From positions 1,038,501-1,102,500 of the forward strand of contig NZ_CP136758.1 of assembly GCF_032930845.1 (NCBI RefSeq): a DNA stretch of 64,000 nt, given 5' to 3'. Source of the DNA: Parvularcula sp. LCG005. GTDB taxonomy: Bacteria > Pseudomonadota > Alphaproteobacteria > Caulobacterales > Parvularculaceae. The position numbers and the translations under genes are program-made. Under the pieces are notes generated by a model. It was not told where the DNA came from. It did no database searches and was given only the letters and a program-made list of their open reading frames with translations. Positions 17,798 through 27,592 of this stretch are shown here, one piece after another; the first letter of the stretch is position 1; each line of letters begins with the position of its first letter.

Positions 17798-20452
17798 ATG
17801 AACTTTGAAAACTATACTGATCGCGCCCGCGGTCTCATTCAGGCCGCCCAGACGATTGCCGTTCGGGAAAGCCATCAGCAGATCACCCCAAACCACCTTT
17901 TGAAAGCCCTGCTGGACGACAGCGAGGGGCTGGCCGCCAATCTCATCCGTCAATCCGGCGGCCGCCCGGAACAGGCGTTGCAGCTGGCGGACCTTGCGCT
18001 GAACAAGCTCCCGCAGGTGGAGGGCAGCAATACGCAAGTTTATCTCGGTCAGTCCCTGTCCAAAGTGCTGACGCGGGCTGAAGACATTGCCAAAAAAGCG
18101 GGCGACAGCTTTGTCACCGCCGAACGACTATTGGTCGCGCTCGCGCTCGAAGGTGAGGCGGCGGATGCCCTCAAACAGGCCGATGTCACCCCGCAGAAGC
18201 TGAACGCCGCAATCAATGACCTGCGCAAGGGCCGCACCGCTGACAGTGCGTCTGCCGAGCAGGCCTATGACGCGCTGAAACGCTACGCCCGCGACCTCAC
18301 TGACGCGGCGCGGGACGGTAAGCTCGACCCGATCATCGGCCGTGACGAGGAAATCCGCCGGACGATGCAGATCCTGTCACGCCGTACAAAGAACAATCCC
18401 GTCCTGATCGGGGAGCCGGGCGTGGGTAAGACCGCCATCGCTGAGGGCTTGGCCCTGCGTATCGTCAATGGCGACGTGCCCGAGTCCCTGAAGGAAAAAA
18501 AGCTGCTGGCGCTCGACCTTGGATCGCTGATCGCAGGCGCGAAATATCGCGGTGAGTTCGAGGAGCGCCTGAAGGCCGTTCTGCAGGAAGTGCAGTCTGC
18601 CAACGGCCAGATCATTCTGTTCATCGACGAGATGCACCAGTTGGTGGGGGCCGGAAAAACTGATGGCGCCATGGATGCGTCGAACCTGCTCAAGCCGGCG
18701 CTGGCGCGCGGGGAGCTGCACTGCATCGGTGCGACCACCCTTGATGAATATCGTCAGTATGTGGAGAAAGATGCGGCTTTGGCCCGCCGTTTCCAAGCCG
18801 TATTTGTCAATGAACCCACCGTGGAAGACACGGTGTCGATCCTTCGTGGACTGAAGGAGAAATACGAGCTGCACCATGGTGTCCGTATTGCGGACAGTGC
18901 CATTGTGTCAGCAGCGACGCTGTCCAACCGTTACATCACCGACCGTTTCCTGCCGGACAAGGCCATCGATCTGATTGACGAGGCGGCCTCTCGCCTGCGC
19001 ATGGCGGTGGATTCCAAACCCGAAGAACTTGACGCGCTCGACCGCCAGATCATCCAGATGAAGATCGAGCGCGAGGCGCTGAAAAAGGAAAGTGATACGC
19101 CGTCCCGCGACCGGCTGGAAAAGCTGGAAACGGAACTGGCTGAGCTGGAGCAGGAATCCGCCACGCTGACCGCTCGCTGGCAGTCTGAGAAAGAGGCCCT
19201 GGCGTCGGCTACTCATGTCAAGGAACAGCTCGATCAGATTCGCCAGGAACTGGTGGATGCTGAACGGCGCGGCGATCTCGGCCGTGCGTCGGAGATCAAG
19301 TACGGCATCATTCCTGAGCTTGAGAAGAAGCTCGACAAGGCCGAGCAGCGCCAGGACGAAAACGGCGTGAATACCGGCCTCGTGCAGGAGGTCGTGGATA
19401 GCGAAGCGATCGCCCATGTGGTGTCCAAATGGACCGGCATTCCTGTCGACAAGATGCTGGAAGGTCAGCGTGAAAAGCTGATGCAGATGGAAGATGCCCT
19501 GCATAAGCGTGTCATCGGACAGGATGAGGCGGTAACGGCTGTGGCTGCCGCCGTGCGCCGCGCCCGCGCCGGGCTTCAGGATCCCAACCGGCCTCTGGGC
19601 TCGTTCCTGTTTCTTGGCCCAACCGGGGTGGGTAAAACCGAGCTGACCAAGGCACTCGCAGCATTTCTTTTTGACGACGACAGCGCCATCGCGCGGATCG
19701 ATATGTCGGAATATATGGAGAAGCACGCGGTCAGTCGCCTGATCGGTGCGCCTCCCGGCTATGTCGGTTACGAAGAAGGCGGTGTGCTGACGGAAACCGT
19801 GCGTCGGCGACCCTATCAGGTCATCCTGTTTGATGAGGTGGAGAAGGCGCACCCGGATGTCTTCAACATCCTGTTGCAGGTTCTCGACGATGGTCGCCTG
19901 ACCGATGGTCAGGGGCGGACGGTCGATTTCCGCAACACGCTGATCATTCTGACGTCCAATCTGGGGTCAGAGCTGATGACCAGCCTCGCGGACGGTGTGG
20001 ATGTGGAGACCGTGCGCGAACCCGTGATGGATGCGGTGCGTGCAGCGTTCCGGCCGGAATTCCTGAACCGTCTGGACGAAGTCATTTTGTTCTCGCGTCT
20101 TCAGCGTGACCAGATGGGGTCCATCGTGGACATCCAGATCGGCCGGCTGCAGAAGCTCCTCGATGATCGCAAGATCACGCTTGAGCTTGATGACGCTGCC
20201 CGCGACTGGCTCGCTGCCGCCGGATATGATCCGGCCTATGGCGCCCGGCCGCTCAAGCGGGTGGTGCAAAAAGCGGTGCAGGATCCATTGGCCGAACGCA
20301 TCCTGTCCGGTGATGTTCATGATGGCACGACGCTGCACCTGTCGGCCAATGAGGACGGTCTGGTGCTGAACGGCACGCCGCTGGCCGGACGCCGCGCTTT
20401 CAGCCTCAGTCGTGCGCCGGATGCAGAAAACCCGACCGGCCTGCTGAACTGA
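17798..20452 (+). CDS. clpB: ATP-dependent chaperone ClpB
   Basis: Hexameric AAA+ disaggregase that works with DnaK to rescue aggregated proteins. At 884 aa it is slightly longer than the typical 860-870. Order: Clp-N repeats (residues 1-145), NBD1 with Walker [10 protein letters not shown] near 205 and Walker [11 protein letters not shown], the long coiled-coil middle domain (about 400-540, Glu/Lys/Arg heptads), which separates ClpB from ClpA/C, and NBD2 with Walker [10 protein letters not shown] near 606. The sensor-2 motif is [10 protein letters not shown]. The C-terminal extension ([20 protein letters not shown]) accounts for the extra length. A textbook RpoH promoter sits upstream, so heat induction is strongly expected. 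Confidence 0.98.
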   Translation: MNFENYTDRARGLIQAAQTIAVRESHQQITPNHLLKALLDDSEGLAANLIRQSGGRPEQALQLADLALNKLPQVEGSNTQVYLGQSLSKVLTRAEDIAKKAGDSFVTAERLLVALALEGEAADALKQADVTPQKLNAAINDLRKGRTADSASAEQAYDALKRYARDLTDAARDGKLDPIIGRDEEIRRTMQILSRRTKNNPVLIGEPGVGKTAIAEGLALRIVNGDVPESLKEKKLLALDLGSLIAGAKYRGEFEERLKAVLQEVQSANGQIILFIDEMHQLVGAGKTDGAMDASNLLKPALARGELHCIGATTLDEYRQYVEKDAALARRFQAVFVNEPTVEDTVSILRGLKEKYELHHGVRIADSAIVSAATLSNRYITDRFLPDKAIDLIDEAASRLRMAVDSKPEELDALDRQIIQMKIEREALKKESDTPSRDRLEKLETELAELEQESATLTARWQSEKEALASATHVKEQLDQIRQELVDAERRGDLGRASEIKYGIIPELEKKLDKAEQRQDENGVNTGLVQEVVDSEAIAHVVSKWTGIPVDKMLEGQREKLMQMEDALHKRVIGQDEAVTAVAAAVRRARAGLQDPNRPLGSFLFLGPTGVGKTELTKALAAFLFDDDSAIARIDMSEYMEKHAVSRLIGAPPGYVGYEEGGVLTETVRRRPYQVILFDEVEKAHPDVFNILLQVLDDGRLTDGQGRTVDFRNTLIILTSNLGSELMTSLADGVDVETVREPVMDAVRAAFRPEFLNRLDEVILFSRLQRDQMGSIVDIQIGRLQKLLDDRKITLELDDAARDWLAAAGYDPAYGARPLKRVVQKAVQDPLAERILSGDVHDGTTLHLSANEDGLVLNGTPLAGRRAFSLSRAPDAENPTGLLN

Positions 20453-20484
20453 TCCTGCCTTATTTGTAAGGCGCCGTCGGGGCT

Positions 20485-20508
20485 GCCGGGAGGATTTTCC
20501 CTCCCGGC
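20485..20508 (+). terminator. hairpin after clpB, weak terminator
   Basis: Perfect 9-bp stem GCCGGGAGG (20485-20493) / CCTCCCGGC (20500-20508) with six-base loop, but no T-run behind it. Confidence 0.5.
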
Positions 20509-20572
20509 GGCCTTGCGGTTCGTGCAAAACTCGTGACCATGAGATTATTGGTTTAGTGGTCACGAGGTCTTC

Positions 20573-21082
20573 ATGTCATTTCGCATTGTGAGCGTTGCTG
20601 CGCTGGGTCTTGTTCTGGGCGTCACCGCCTGCGCCTCCGGTCCCAAGGGGCCAAACGGCCCGCGCCCGAGCATGAGCGGCGCCTTCGTCGCCAAGCCGGT
20701 GGCGCTGGTATTTGCTTCCTATGACGGCAATACCGATCGGATCGTGACCTCGGCAGAGGCCGCGGCGGGCGTCACCGCCGAATGGCGCAGCGCCGATACG
20801 AATGGTGACGGCGACGTATCAGTTTTTGAGCTTCAGAGCTGGTCGGCTGCTGCGCTGGGGGATGCCAATGCGCGACCAGGCCGCCTGGCCTTTGACGCCG
20901 ATGGTGATGGCCGTATCTCCCTGATCGAATTCCAGCGGCATATGACGACGGAGTTCAACGAGCTCGACAAGGATGCCGATGGCCGCCTGACCCGGGCCGA
21001 ACTCGTCCGTCAGACCCAATTGCCGAGCCGCGATGCAAATGGACGTGGTGAGCGCGGGCGCGGCGAGCGCATGCCGCGCTAA
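20573..21082 (+). CDS. EF-hand lipoprotein
   Basis: 169-aa exported protein. The signal peptide ends LGVTAC with the lipobox Cys near residue 20. Three clear EF-hand loops follow: DTNGDGDVSVFE, DADGDGRISLIE and DKDADGRLTRAE, plus a degenerate first loop (SYDGNTDRIVTSAE), giving two EF-hand pairs. The Arg/Gly-rich C-terminus (RGERGRGERMPR) is basic. It probably binds Ca2+ in the periplasm or at the outer membrane, as a sensor or buffer. No enzyme domain is present. It follows clpB after a hairpin and is probably transcribed independently of heat shock. Confidence 0.85.
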   Translation: MSFRIVSVAALGLVLGVTACASGPKGPNGPRPSMSGAFVAKPVALVFASYDGNTDRIVTSAEAAAGVTAEWRSADTNGDGDVSVFELQSWSAAALGDANARPGRLAFDADGDGRISLIEFQRHMTTEFNELDKDADGRLTRAELVRQTQLPSRDANGRGERGRGERMPR

Positions 21083-21152
21083 TCCCGTCATCTGCCCATG
21101 GCCCTCCATGCGATCTGCCGGTAAGGTTAATCGTATAAATGGGGAGACGGGA

Positions 21153-21737
21153 ATGGGTGAGGGACTGAATTCGCTGATCTTTGACAGCGACGGGATATGG
21201 GGCTTCCGCGCCGATTTCATGCAGAACGTGCTCGCCGAGGGTATGGGCACGTTGATCGGCATCATCATCAGTGTGGTGATCGCCATCTGGCTTGATCGCC
21301 AACGAGAAAAAAATCGTCACCGGGACCATCGCGGCCGTGCCGTGACCCGATGGGTCAAGAACCACTCCGACATGATCGATGCGCTTCAGGTTGAGATGAG
21401 CCATGGAGCGGGAGACCGCCATCGGGCGGTCCGTACGGAGATTGTCCGTGATGCGGAGCGTGATGCAAAGGATATCCGCGACGACTATTCATCGGCCCTC
21501 AAGAAGGGCGCGGTCGCCATCGCGTTTGAAGACTACGTTCGGGAACTGCAGTCCCTGACGACGATTGTCTCTGCCGATCCGGTCGACATCGAGAATTATC
21601 GGACCCGCATGACCGAAGGCATAAAGGCCCTCAAATCTCTCGTCCAGAAAGCCGGCGCGCGCCGGTCGATCCTGCAGACGGAACCGCTCTTCGACGGCAC
21701 GTTGCCAGGCCTTCAGCATTCAGAGGACTCCCCATGA
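21153..21737 (+). CDS. membrane-anchored hypothetical protein
   Basis: 194 aa from the start chosen at MGEGLNSLIFDSDG, which has GGGGAGACGGG just upstream; the longer frame would run back into the EF-hand gene. One transmembrane helix (AEGMGTLIGIIISVVIAIWL, about residues 28-47) is followed by a basic, charged helical domain (RQREKNRHRDHRG, later DAERDAKDIRDDYSSALKKG). I do not recognise the family. The topology suggests a single-span protein with a cytosolic helical domain. Its stop overlaps the next start by four bases (ATGA), so it is translationally coupled to the VOC-family gene. Confidence 0.7.
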   Translation: MGEGLNSLIFDSDGIWGFRADFMQNVLAEGMGTLIGIIISVVIAIWLDRQREKNRHRDHRGRAVTRWVKNHSDMIDALQVEMSHGAGDRHRAVRTEIVRDAERDAKDIRDDYSSALKKGAVAIAFEDYVRELQSLTTIVSADPVDIENYRTRMTEGIKALKSLVQKAGARRSILQTEPLFDGTLPGLQHSEDSP

Positions 21738-22093
21738 GCACGGAAAACGCGCATCATTCGATCAACTACATCGAGTTCAGAGCCCCCGATCTGCCCGCGA
21801 TCATCACGTTCTATAGCGAGGTATTCGGCTGGCAATTTCAGAAATGGGGCGATGCCTATATCAGCTTCAGCGGGGCAGGCGTCGAAGGCGGCTTTGAGCG
21901 TGGTCCCGCACAATCCGGTGGTGCGCTGGTCATTCTTTATTCTGACGATCTGGAAGAAAGCATGACCGCCGTCGAGGATGCAGGTGGCAATATCACCGAA
22001 CGTCCCTATGTTTTTCCAGGCGGTCGCCGCTTTCACTTCTCCGATCCTGCGGGGAATATCCTGGCGGTCTGGAGTGCCGCTGAGCCGAATTGA
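21734..22093 (+). CDS. VOC family protein (glyoxalase/bleomycin-resistance fold)
   Basis: 119-aa single-module vicinal-oxygen-chelate protein: NYIEFRAPDLPAIITFYSEVFGWQFQKWGDAYISF at the N-terminus, then the second half motif (GGNITERPYVFPGGRRFHFSDPAGNILAVWS). The metal ligands of the fold would come from the first-strand region and the late Glu/His positions; the usual terminal Glu is replaced by sequence ending VWSAAEPN, so metal binding is not certain. Members act on small electrophiles or serve as binding proteins; no substrate can be assigned. Overlaps the upstream gene (ATGA) and is followed at 11 bp by a YbjQ-family gene, so three genes form an operon. Confidence 0.85.
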   Translation: MSTENAHHSINYIEFRAPDLPAIITFYSEVFGWQFQKWGDAYISFSGAGVEGGFERGPAQSGGALVILYSDDLEESMTAVEDAGGNITERPYVFPGGRRFHFSDPAGNILAVWSAAEPN

Positions 22094-22104
22094 GGAGCGC
22101 AAAG

Positions 22105-22425
22105 ATGCTGATTGCCACCACCGACACCGTTCAGGGCCGTGAGTCCGAGATCATTGGCGTGGTCGCCGGAGAGGCGATTCTGGGGGTCAACGTCTTCCGG
22201 GACTTTTTTGCCGGTATCCGCGACTTCATCGGCGGCCGGTCCGGCAGCTATCAGAAAGCGCTGCGGGAAGCCCGGGATCATGCGATGGCGGACATGGTGG
22301 CCGAGGCGGAAGCCTTGGGTGGCAATGCAGTCATTGGCGTCGATATCGATTACGAAGCCATCGACACCCAGAAGGGCGCCATGCTGCTTGTATCATGCAA
22401 TGGCACGGCCGTTCGGTTGCCCTAG
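22105..22425 (+). CDS. YbjQ/UPF0145 family protein
   Basis: 106-aa cytoplasmic protein of the YbjQ family (pentameric, suggested heavy-metal binding). Signature stretches: MLIATTDTVQGRESEIIGVVAGEAILG, then LREARDHAMADMVAEAEALGGNAVIGVDIDYE and a closing beta segment. The start at 22105 rests on GAGGAGC eight bases upstream; the frame extends five codons further without a site. Last member of the 21153-22425 unit. Biochemical function of the family is not established. Confidence 0.88.
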   Translation: MLIATTDTVQGRESEIIGVVAGEAILGVNVFRDFFAGIRDFIGGRSGSYQKALREARDHAMADMVAEAEALGGNAVIGVDIDYEAIDTQKGAMLLVSCNGTAVRLP

Positions 22426-22527
22426 GATGCGCACCATCTTTTGATTGTCCTTTTGGAAGTTTGCAACTCGTTGAAACCTAATTGAATCTCGCCCGTTGAT
22501 GAGGACAATATGACTGGGAGACGTCCT

Positions 22528-23199
22528 ATGCTGGAAGGCAAATCTGTCGTCATCACCGGCGCCACGGGGTCACTGGGGAGAGCAGCCATCGAGGCGGTTC
22601 TGCTGGAACGGGGTGAGCCCATACTGATCAGCCGGCAGTTTGCAGACGACTTTTATTCAGATCTGCCCCGCTACGAGATCGACCTTACCGAACATGACGC
22701 AACGCAGGCCGTGATTTCGCGGATCGGCGATTTCGATGCTGTTTTCAACATCGCGGGCGGCTTCGCGATGGGCAAAAAAGTCTATGACGACGACCGCGAC
22801 GACTGGTCGTCCATGTTCGCCCTCAATACTGAAACGATGCGCAACGTGGCGAAGGTCGCCATACCCCTGCTGATCCAGCGGGGCGGCGGTGCGATGGTGA
22901 ATGTCGGTGCCTACGCCGCCCAGTCGGGCAAGGCGGATATGGGGGCCTATGTGGCCTCCAAGGCGGCGGTGATGCGGTTGACCGAAACCCTGTCGGAGGA
23001 AGTCCGCGAGCACGGCGTCAACGTCAATGCGGTCCTGCCGACGATTATTGATACGCCTGCCAACCGTAACGGCATGCCCGACGCAGATCCGAAGTCCTGG
23101 GTTGATCCAACGCGCCTGGCACAGGTGATGTGTTTCCTGGCCTCTGATGCGGCGCAGGATATTCATGGAGCGCTTCTGCCGGTCCGCGCACTGTCCTGA
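22528..23199 (+). CDS. SDR family oxidoreductase
   Basis: Short-chain dehydrogenase of about 223 aa. NAD(P)-binding loop TGATGSLG near residue 10, NIAGGF (the NAG-type motif), the catalytic Tyr-Lys in YVASKAAVMRLTE, and IIDTPANRNGMPDAD in the substrate region. The start is ambiguous: ATG 22510 has GAGGAC before it and ATG 22528 has GGGAGA before it; I use the second because the extra MTGRRP lies outside the conserved fold. Substrate unknown. The gene is about 50 bp upstream of an acyl-CoA hydrolase gene on the same strand, possibly co-transcribed. Confidence 0.88.
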   Translation: MLEGKSVVITGATGSLGRAAIEAVLLERGEPILISRQFADDFYSDLPRYEIDLTEHDATQAVISRIGDFDAVFNIAGGFAMGKKVYDDDRDDWSSMFALNTETMRNVAKVAIPLLIQRGGGAMVNVGAYAAQSGKADMGAYVASKAAVMRLTETLSEEVREHGVNVNAVLPTIIDTPANRNGMPDADPKSWVDPTRLAQVMCFLASDAAQDIHGALLPVRALS

Positions 23200-23249
23200 A
23201 GCCGGGTTCTCTTTTTGACGCGTCTCACAGAACTGAATAGGGGCGGGTC

Positions 23250-24335
23250 ATGACCAGCGATATTCTATTTGAAGAGCACGGGCCCTGGGGCGTCATCCGC
23301 CTGAATCGGCCCAAGGCATTGAACGCCATCACCCGCGAGATGGGTGCAGAGATGGACGAGCAGCTGACAGTCTGGGCCGGGCGCAACGACATACGCGCCG
23401 TCATGATTGAGGGCGAGGGGGATCGGGCGTTCTGCGCCGGTGGTGACATCCGCTGGCTGCACGATGTTGGACGCACCGACCCAGCTGAGGCGACCACATT
23501 CTTCCGTACGGAATATACCATGAACGCGCGGATCGCCGCGTTCCCCAAACCCTATGTTGCCCTGATGGACGGTATCGTGATGGGCGGCGGTGTCGGCCTG
23601 TCAGCAATGGCTTCGCACCGTGTGGTGACGGATCGCACGCTCTGGGCCATGCCTGAATGCGGCATCGGCCTGATGCCAGATGTGGGGTCCAGCTATTTTC
23701 TGAGGCGGCTTGGTGCGGTCGGGTATTATCTGGGGCTGGTCGGGGCGCGTCTGACGGCTGCGGACTGTCTCTCTATCGGCCTTGGGACCACCCATGTGGA
23801 GGCGGACGGGCTGACTGATCTGCGCCACGCCCTGTTGATCGACCCGCTGGAAGGCGATGCGCATGCCTCTGTCGACGAGGTATTGCGGCGCGCGCAGAGC
23901 GCACCGCCCGAAGCAGCGTTGGACAACGACCGCCAGGACATTGAGCGGCTGTTCACTGACATTCCATCCATAGAAATTCTGTTGGATCGACTGGAAAAGG
24001 ATAAGAGCGAGCTGGCGCAGCGGGCCCTGGCATCCTTGCGGGTGACATCGCCGACAAGCCAGAAACTGACCCTTGCCCTTTTCAACGGGGCGCCCGAACC
24101 CTTCAATGATTGCATAGCGCGGGAATATTGCGCGGCGGCGCATCTCATGGCGTCTCATGACTTCCATGAAGGAGTCCGTGCCCAGATCGTCGACAAGGAC
24201 AAGTCGCCTCGCTGGTCGCCGAAGGACTGGTCCGCTGTCACGGACGAGTTGATCGACACTTATTTCGACATACCGCCGGGCGGGCCGCTTAATCTCTCGT
24301 CTATCGATAAAATGGGGCAGAGGGGCGCGCGCTGA
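23250..24335 (+). CDS. 3-hydroxyisobutyryl-CoA hydrolase-like (enoyl-CoA hydratase/isomerase family)
   Basis: Crotonase-fold enzyme of 361 aa, the length of 3-hydroxyisobutyryl-CoA hydrolase, which acts in valine degradation and is about 100 residues longer than simple enoyl-CoA hydratases. Motifs: VIRLNRPKALNAITREM, the oxyanion loop AFCAGGDIRWLHD, MDGIVMGGGVGLS, and PECGIGLMPDVGSSYFLRRL, which carries the Glu and Asp of the hydrolase active site, followed by the extra C-terminal helical region. Hydrolase rather than hydratase is inferred from length and the GLMPDVGSS motif. There are no other branched-chain catabolic genes beside it. Confidence 0.88.
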   Translation: MTSDILFEEHGPWGVIRLNRPKALNAITREMGAEMDEQLTVWAGRNDIRAVMIEGEGDRAFCAGGDIRWLHDVGRTDPAEATTFFRTEYTMNARIAAFPKPYVALMDGIVMGGGVGLSAMASHRVVTDRTLWAMPECGIGLMPDVGSSYFLRRLGAVGYYLGLVGARLTAADCLSIGLGTTHVEADGLTDLRHALLIDPLEGDAHASVDEVLRRAQSAPPEAALDNDRQDIERLFTDIPSIEILLDRLEKDKSELAQRALASLRVTSPTSQKLTLALFNGAPEPFNDCIAREYCAAAHLMASHDFHEGVRAQIVDKDKSPRWSPKDWSAVTDELIDTYFDIPPGGPLNLSSIDKMGQRGAR

Positions 24336-24462
24336 CCGTCAATTGCGGCACCTTTGCCATGGTTAACACGAAAAAACCTTGATTGCGCCTGCCATTTGCC
24401 ACGTGGACGGATCATATACCTCCCTGACGCCACGAACGGCGCCCTAATCGGAGATATGATCC

Positions 24463-24966
24463 ATGTTGTTCAAAGCCATTACATTGTCCGCCATCAGCTC
24501 CCTCGCCATTGCACATGCCCAGGACACGGACATGTCTTCCACAATGGAAGCCGACGTTCCGGCCCTTGAAGCGCCTGAGGTCGAGACCACCGAAGTGCAG
24601 ACAATCGCCAAGGAAGATCTGGCCGTTATCGCTCAGACTGAAATTACGGCCGGTGACCTTGATGCCGACGAAGCCCTGACACAGGACGAGTTCCTCGCCA
24701 GTGCCGCTGTCGCCGAGACCACTTCGCCAGACATGATGGCCGAAGCCGGTGAAGCGGAAGTGACCACTGATGACGTGTCGGCGTCGGCCTATCTCATCGC
24801 GAAATTTGACCAGATCAGCGGTGGTGACGGCTCGCTCACAGCCGACGAACTGGAGACCGCGCTGTCCGATGATTTCGCTCAGGCCGACATGGACGGCAAC
24901 GCCGTTCTGGAAGGTGAAGAGGTTAATGTCTTCGCGGCCCTGCGTGCCGGTAAGCCAGCGCTTTAA
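24463..24966 (+). CDS. secreted acidic EF-hand-like protein
   Basis: 167-aa protein with an N-terminal signal peptide (about residues 1-20, ending AIAHAQ). The mature part is strongly acidic and carries degenerate Ca2+-binding loops: DLDADEALTQDE, DQISGGDGSLTADE and DMDGNAVLEGEE, in the helix-loop-helix context of EF-hands. It is the second EF-hand protein in the window (compare 20573) but lacks a lipobox, so it should be soluble in the periplasm or secreted. No enzymatic domain. A GGAGA ribosome-binding site lies upstream and a strong terminator follows. Confidence 0.8.
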   Translation: MLFKAITLSAISSLAIAHAQDTDMSSTMEADVPALEAPEVETTEVQTIAKEDLAVIAQTEITAGDLDADEALTQDEFLASAAVAETTSPDMMAEAGEAEVTTDDVSASAYLIAKFDQISGGDGSLTADELETALSDDFAQADMDGNAVLEGEEVNVFAALRAGKPAL

Positions 24967-25024
24967 GTTGGCTCAGTAAGGGGCTGTTGCCCTTGGCCAA
25001 TTTCGGTCCCACTTGCCTTTCTGG

Positions 25025-25057
25025 ATCCCGCAATGGCCGCCCCATTGCGGGATTTTG
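25025..25057 (+). terminator. terminator upstream of ftsZ
   Basis: Perfect 12-bp stem ATCCCGCAATGG (25025-25036) / CCATTGCGGGAT (25042-25053) and T-run. It insulates ftsZ from the EF-hand gene. Confidence 0.9.
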
Positions 25058-25121
25058 CGTGGGCAAATGTGGAGAAATTAACGCTCTGAACCGCTGAATT
25101 TACTCGGAAAAGCGGCGGCGG

Positions 25122-25136
25122 TTAATAAACCGGTAA
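25122..25136. promoter_or_regulatory. CtrA-box candidate in the ftsZ promoter
   Basis: TTAA-N7-GTAA (TTAA at 25122, GTAA at 25133), one mismatch from the CtrA consensus TTAA-N7-TTAA, 60 bp before the ftsZ ATG. CtrA represses ftsZ in Caulobacter. Chance matches with one mismatch are expected occasionally, so position and gene identity carry the argument. Confidence 0.55.
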
Positions 25137-25196
25137 TCTCTATAACCGATCCTTTAACCCTGATTTGAACCGCCTTGGCGCCACACGAGGATCGTT

Positions 25197-26690
25197 ATGC
25201 CGCTTAACTTATCCGCCCCAGAACTGACTGAACTGAAACCCCGCATTTCCGTCATCGGTGTCGGCGGGGCCGGGGGCAACGCGGTCAACAACATGATCGC
25301 AGCGCAGCTCGAAGGTGTCGAGTTCGTTGTGGCCAATACGGATGCGCAGGCGGTGAACCTGTCCCAGGCACCGCACAAGATCCAGCTCGGGACCAGCGTG
25401 ACCAAAGGTCTGGGCGCCGGTTCCATGCCGCAGATCGGTGAAGCGGCCGCTGAAGAATCGATCGACGAGGTCATGAGCCTGATCGAAGGCTCGAACATGG
25501 TCTTCATCACTGCCGGTATGGGCGGCGGCACGGGGACGGGCGCGGCGCCCGTCATTGCCAAGGCTGCCCGTGATCGCGGTATCCTCACGGTCGGCGTGGT
25601 GACCAAACCGTTCCAGTTTGAAGGTCAGCGCCGTATGCGGATTGCTGAGCAGGGCATCGAAGCGCTGCAGCAATATGTCGATACGCTATTGATCATCCCA
25701 AACCAGAACCTGTTCCGGCTGGCTGATGAGAACACCACCTTCCAAGGTGCCTTTGCCATGGCCGACCAGGTCCTGCACCAGGGTGTTCGCGGCATCACAG
25801 ATCTGATGATTGTCCCTGGCCACATCAACCTCGACTTTGCCGACGTCCGGACCGTGATGTCGGAGATGGGCAAGGCCATGATGGGCACCGGCGAAGCCAC
25901 GGGCGACGACCGCGCTACGGCTGCTGCGCTGGCGGCAATCTCCAATCCGCTGCTCGATGAATCGTCGATGAAGGGCGCCAAGGGCGTGCTCATCAACATC
26001 ACCGGCGGCCTCGATATGAAACTGTTCGAAGTCGATGAAGCGGCGAACCGTGTCCGTTCCGAAGTTGATCCGGATGCGAACATCATCGTCGGCTCGACCT
26101 TCAATCAGGAACTCGAAGGCGTCATCCGCGTCTCTGTCGTCGCAACCGGTATTGAGCGCGAGGAAGAAATCGTCCGTCCGACGGTCGTGCCTGTCAGCAA
26201 GCCCGCCATCGTGACGAAGCCAACCGTTGAAGCAGCCGTTGAGGAGCCTGTCGCCGAGGCAGTGGCGCTTGACGATGTCGGCCCGGAAATCGACGAGAGC
26301 CACGAAATGCCGAGCGCGCCTGCGCCCGCGCCAAAGCCTGCCCCTGCGCCAAAGGTTGAGAAGGCGGCGAGCCTGATGCCGCAACAGCCTGAAAATCCGG
26401 TGGGTGATGTGCATGACCGTATCCGCCGCCTGCTGACAGAAGACAGCACAGTGTCGATGGATCGTTCCGCCCCTTATGAGGCGCCGAAAACAAATCCGTT
26501 CCGCGGCGCCCTTGGCGGCTCGCCTCTGGATGGTGTGATGGGTGCATTGCGCAACACATTCGCCTCCAAACTTGGTCAGCATCAGGACCAGCCGGTGCAG
26601 CGCCGCCAGGCTCGCGAGACCTTTTCCAGCGAAGATCCAGAGGATCTGGAAATCCCAGCGTTCCTTCGCCGCGGCGGTAACCAGAACTAA
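25197..26690 (+). CDS. ftsZ: cell division protein FtsZ
   Basis: Tubulin-like GTPase that forms the division ring. In the 497-aa protein the N-terminal GTPase domain has [14 protein letters not shown] (residue 22), the tubulin signature [11 protein letters not shown] near residue 108, and the T7 region with [14 protein letters not shown] long Pro/Ala/Val-rich acidic linker (about 330-460) precedes the C-terminal peptide [12 protein letters not shown], which binds FtsA/ZipA-type partners. A linker-bearing FtsZ of about 500 aa is typical of Alphaproteobacteria. It is not next to ftsQA here, so it is separated from the usual dcw cluster. Upstream are a CtrA-like box and an insulating terminator. 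Confidence 0.97.
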   Translation: MPLNLSAPELTELKPRISVIGVGGAGGNAVNNMIAAQLEGVEFVVANTDAQAVNLSQAPHKIQLGTSVTKGLGAGSMPQIGEAAAEESIDEVMSLIEGSNMVFITAGMGGGTGTGAAPVIAKAARDRGILTVGVVTKPFQFEGQRRMRIAEQGIEALQQYVDTLLIIPNQNLFRLADENTTFQGAFAMADQVLHQGVRGITDLMIVPGHINLDFADVRTVMSEMGKAMMGTGEATGDDRATAAALAAISNPLLDESSMKGAKGVLINITGGLDMKLFEVDEAANRVRSEVDPDANIIVGSTFNQELEGVIRVSVVATGIEREEEIVRPTVVPVSKPAIVTKPTVEAAVEEPVAEAVALDDVGPEIDESHEMPSAPAPAPKPAPAPKVEKAASLMPQQPENPVGDVHDRIRRLLTEDSTVSMDRSAPYEAPKTNPFRGALGGSPLDGVMGALRNTFASKLGQHQDQPVQRRQARETFSSEDPEDLEIPAFLRRGGNQN

Positions 26691-26724
26691 GGGCGGCGTT
26701 TTCTCTCCCTCAAATCGATCAGAC

Positions 26725-26763
26725 ACGGCCCGTTGCCCTTCAAAGGTGCAGCGGGCCGTTTTC
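26725..26763 (+). terminator. terminator of ftsZ
   Basis: Stem ACGGCCCG (26725-26732) / CGGGCCGT (26752-26759) with extra TTGC/GCA pairing in the loop and TTTT behind. Confidence 0.8.
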
Positions 26764-26840
26764 GTTTGCGCCGAAATCGCCTCGCACCCTTTCGTAGCCA
26801 GAATATTGCCCTCGGGCGCGCGCCTCGCTACAGCCGCACG

Positions 26841-27551
26841 ATGACAAGCACAGAGCTGAAAAAACGGGCAGCGCTAGAGGCGCTGACTTTCATCCAGGAC
26901 GGCATGACCGTTGGTCTTGGCACGGGGTCGACCGCCGCGCCGTTTATCGAGGCCCTCGGTAAACGGGTGGCCGAAGGGCTGGAGATCGTCGGTGTTCCGA
27001 CCTCGGAAGCCGCCGCGAAGCTGGCCCGCCAGTCGGGCATCGAACTCATCATCCCCGACGAGACGACGCAGATTGATGTGACCGTCGATGGCGCGGACGA
27101 GATTGATCCCGACGGTCATCTGATCAAAGGCGGCGGCGGTGCTCACCAGCGTGAGAAGATCATTGCGGCGGCCTCGCGGCAGCTGATCATTGTCGCGGAC
27201 AGCTCGAAAAAGGTCAGCCAGCTGGGCCAGTTCCCGTTGCCCATCGAGATTGATCCGTTCTGCTTCTCGCTGACGGTCCGGCGGATTCGAGAGACGTTCG
27301 CGACGCTCGGCTATGACAAGGTTGAGATGCAGCTGCGGCCAAAGGCGGACCAGGACGGCATCATGCTGACAGATGGCGGCCACCTCTTGCTCGATGCCAG
27401 AATGCAGAGAATCAAGGACCCAGCCGCGCTTGACCAGGCACTGACCCTGCTGCCGGGCGTGATCAGTTGCGGGCTGTTTATCAATATGGCGTCCATGGCC
27501 ATCATTGCTGGCGAAGATGGCGTTGAACGCCTGACCTTTGGTGCGCGTTGA
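26841..27551 (+). CDS. rpiA: ribose-5-phosphate isomerase A
   Basis: Interconverts ribose-5-phosphate and ribulose-5-phosphate in the pentose phosphate pathway. 236 aa from MTSTELKKRAALEA. Family signatures: GLGTGSTAAPFIEAL (phosphate loop), VDGADEIDPDGHLIKGGGGAHQREKI with the catalytic Asp and Glu, and the conserved ADSSKKV segment. The frame extends 36 codons further upstream into the ftsZ terminator region, but those residues are low-complexity and the terminator hairpin would fall inside; I therefore start at 26841. The stop is followed at about 40 bp by a small hypothetical gene, likely co-transcribed. Confidence 0.95.
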   Translation: MTSTELKKRAALEALTFIQDGMTVGLGTGSTAAPFIEALGKRVAEGLEIVGVPTSEAAAKLARQSGIELIIPDETTQIDVTVDGADEIDPDGHLIKGGGGAHQREKIIAAASRQLIIVADSSKKVSQLGQFPLPIEIDPFCFSLTVRRIRETFATLGYDKVEMQLRPKADQDGIMLTDGGHLLLDARMQRIKDPAALDQALTLLPGVISCGLFINMASMAIIAGEDGVERLTFGAR

Positions 27552-27592
27552 TCCTGCACACCGTCGCCTCCGGCCAAGACAAGGACATTGCC

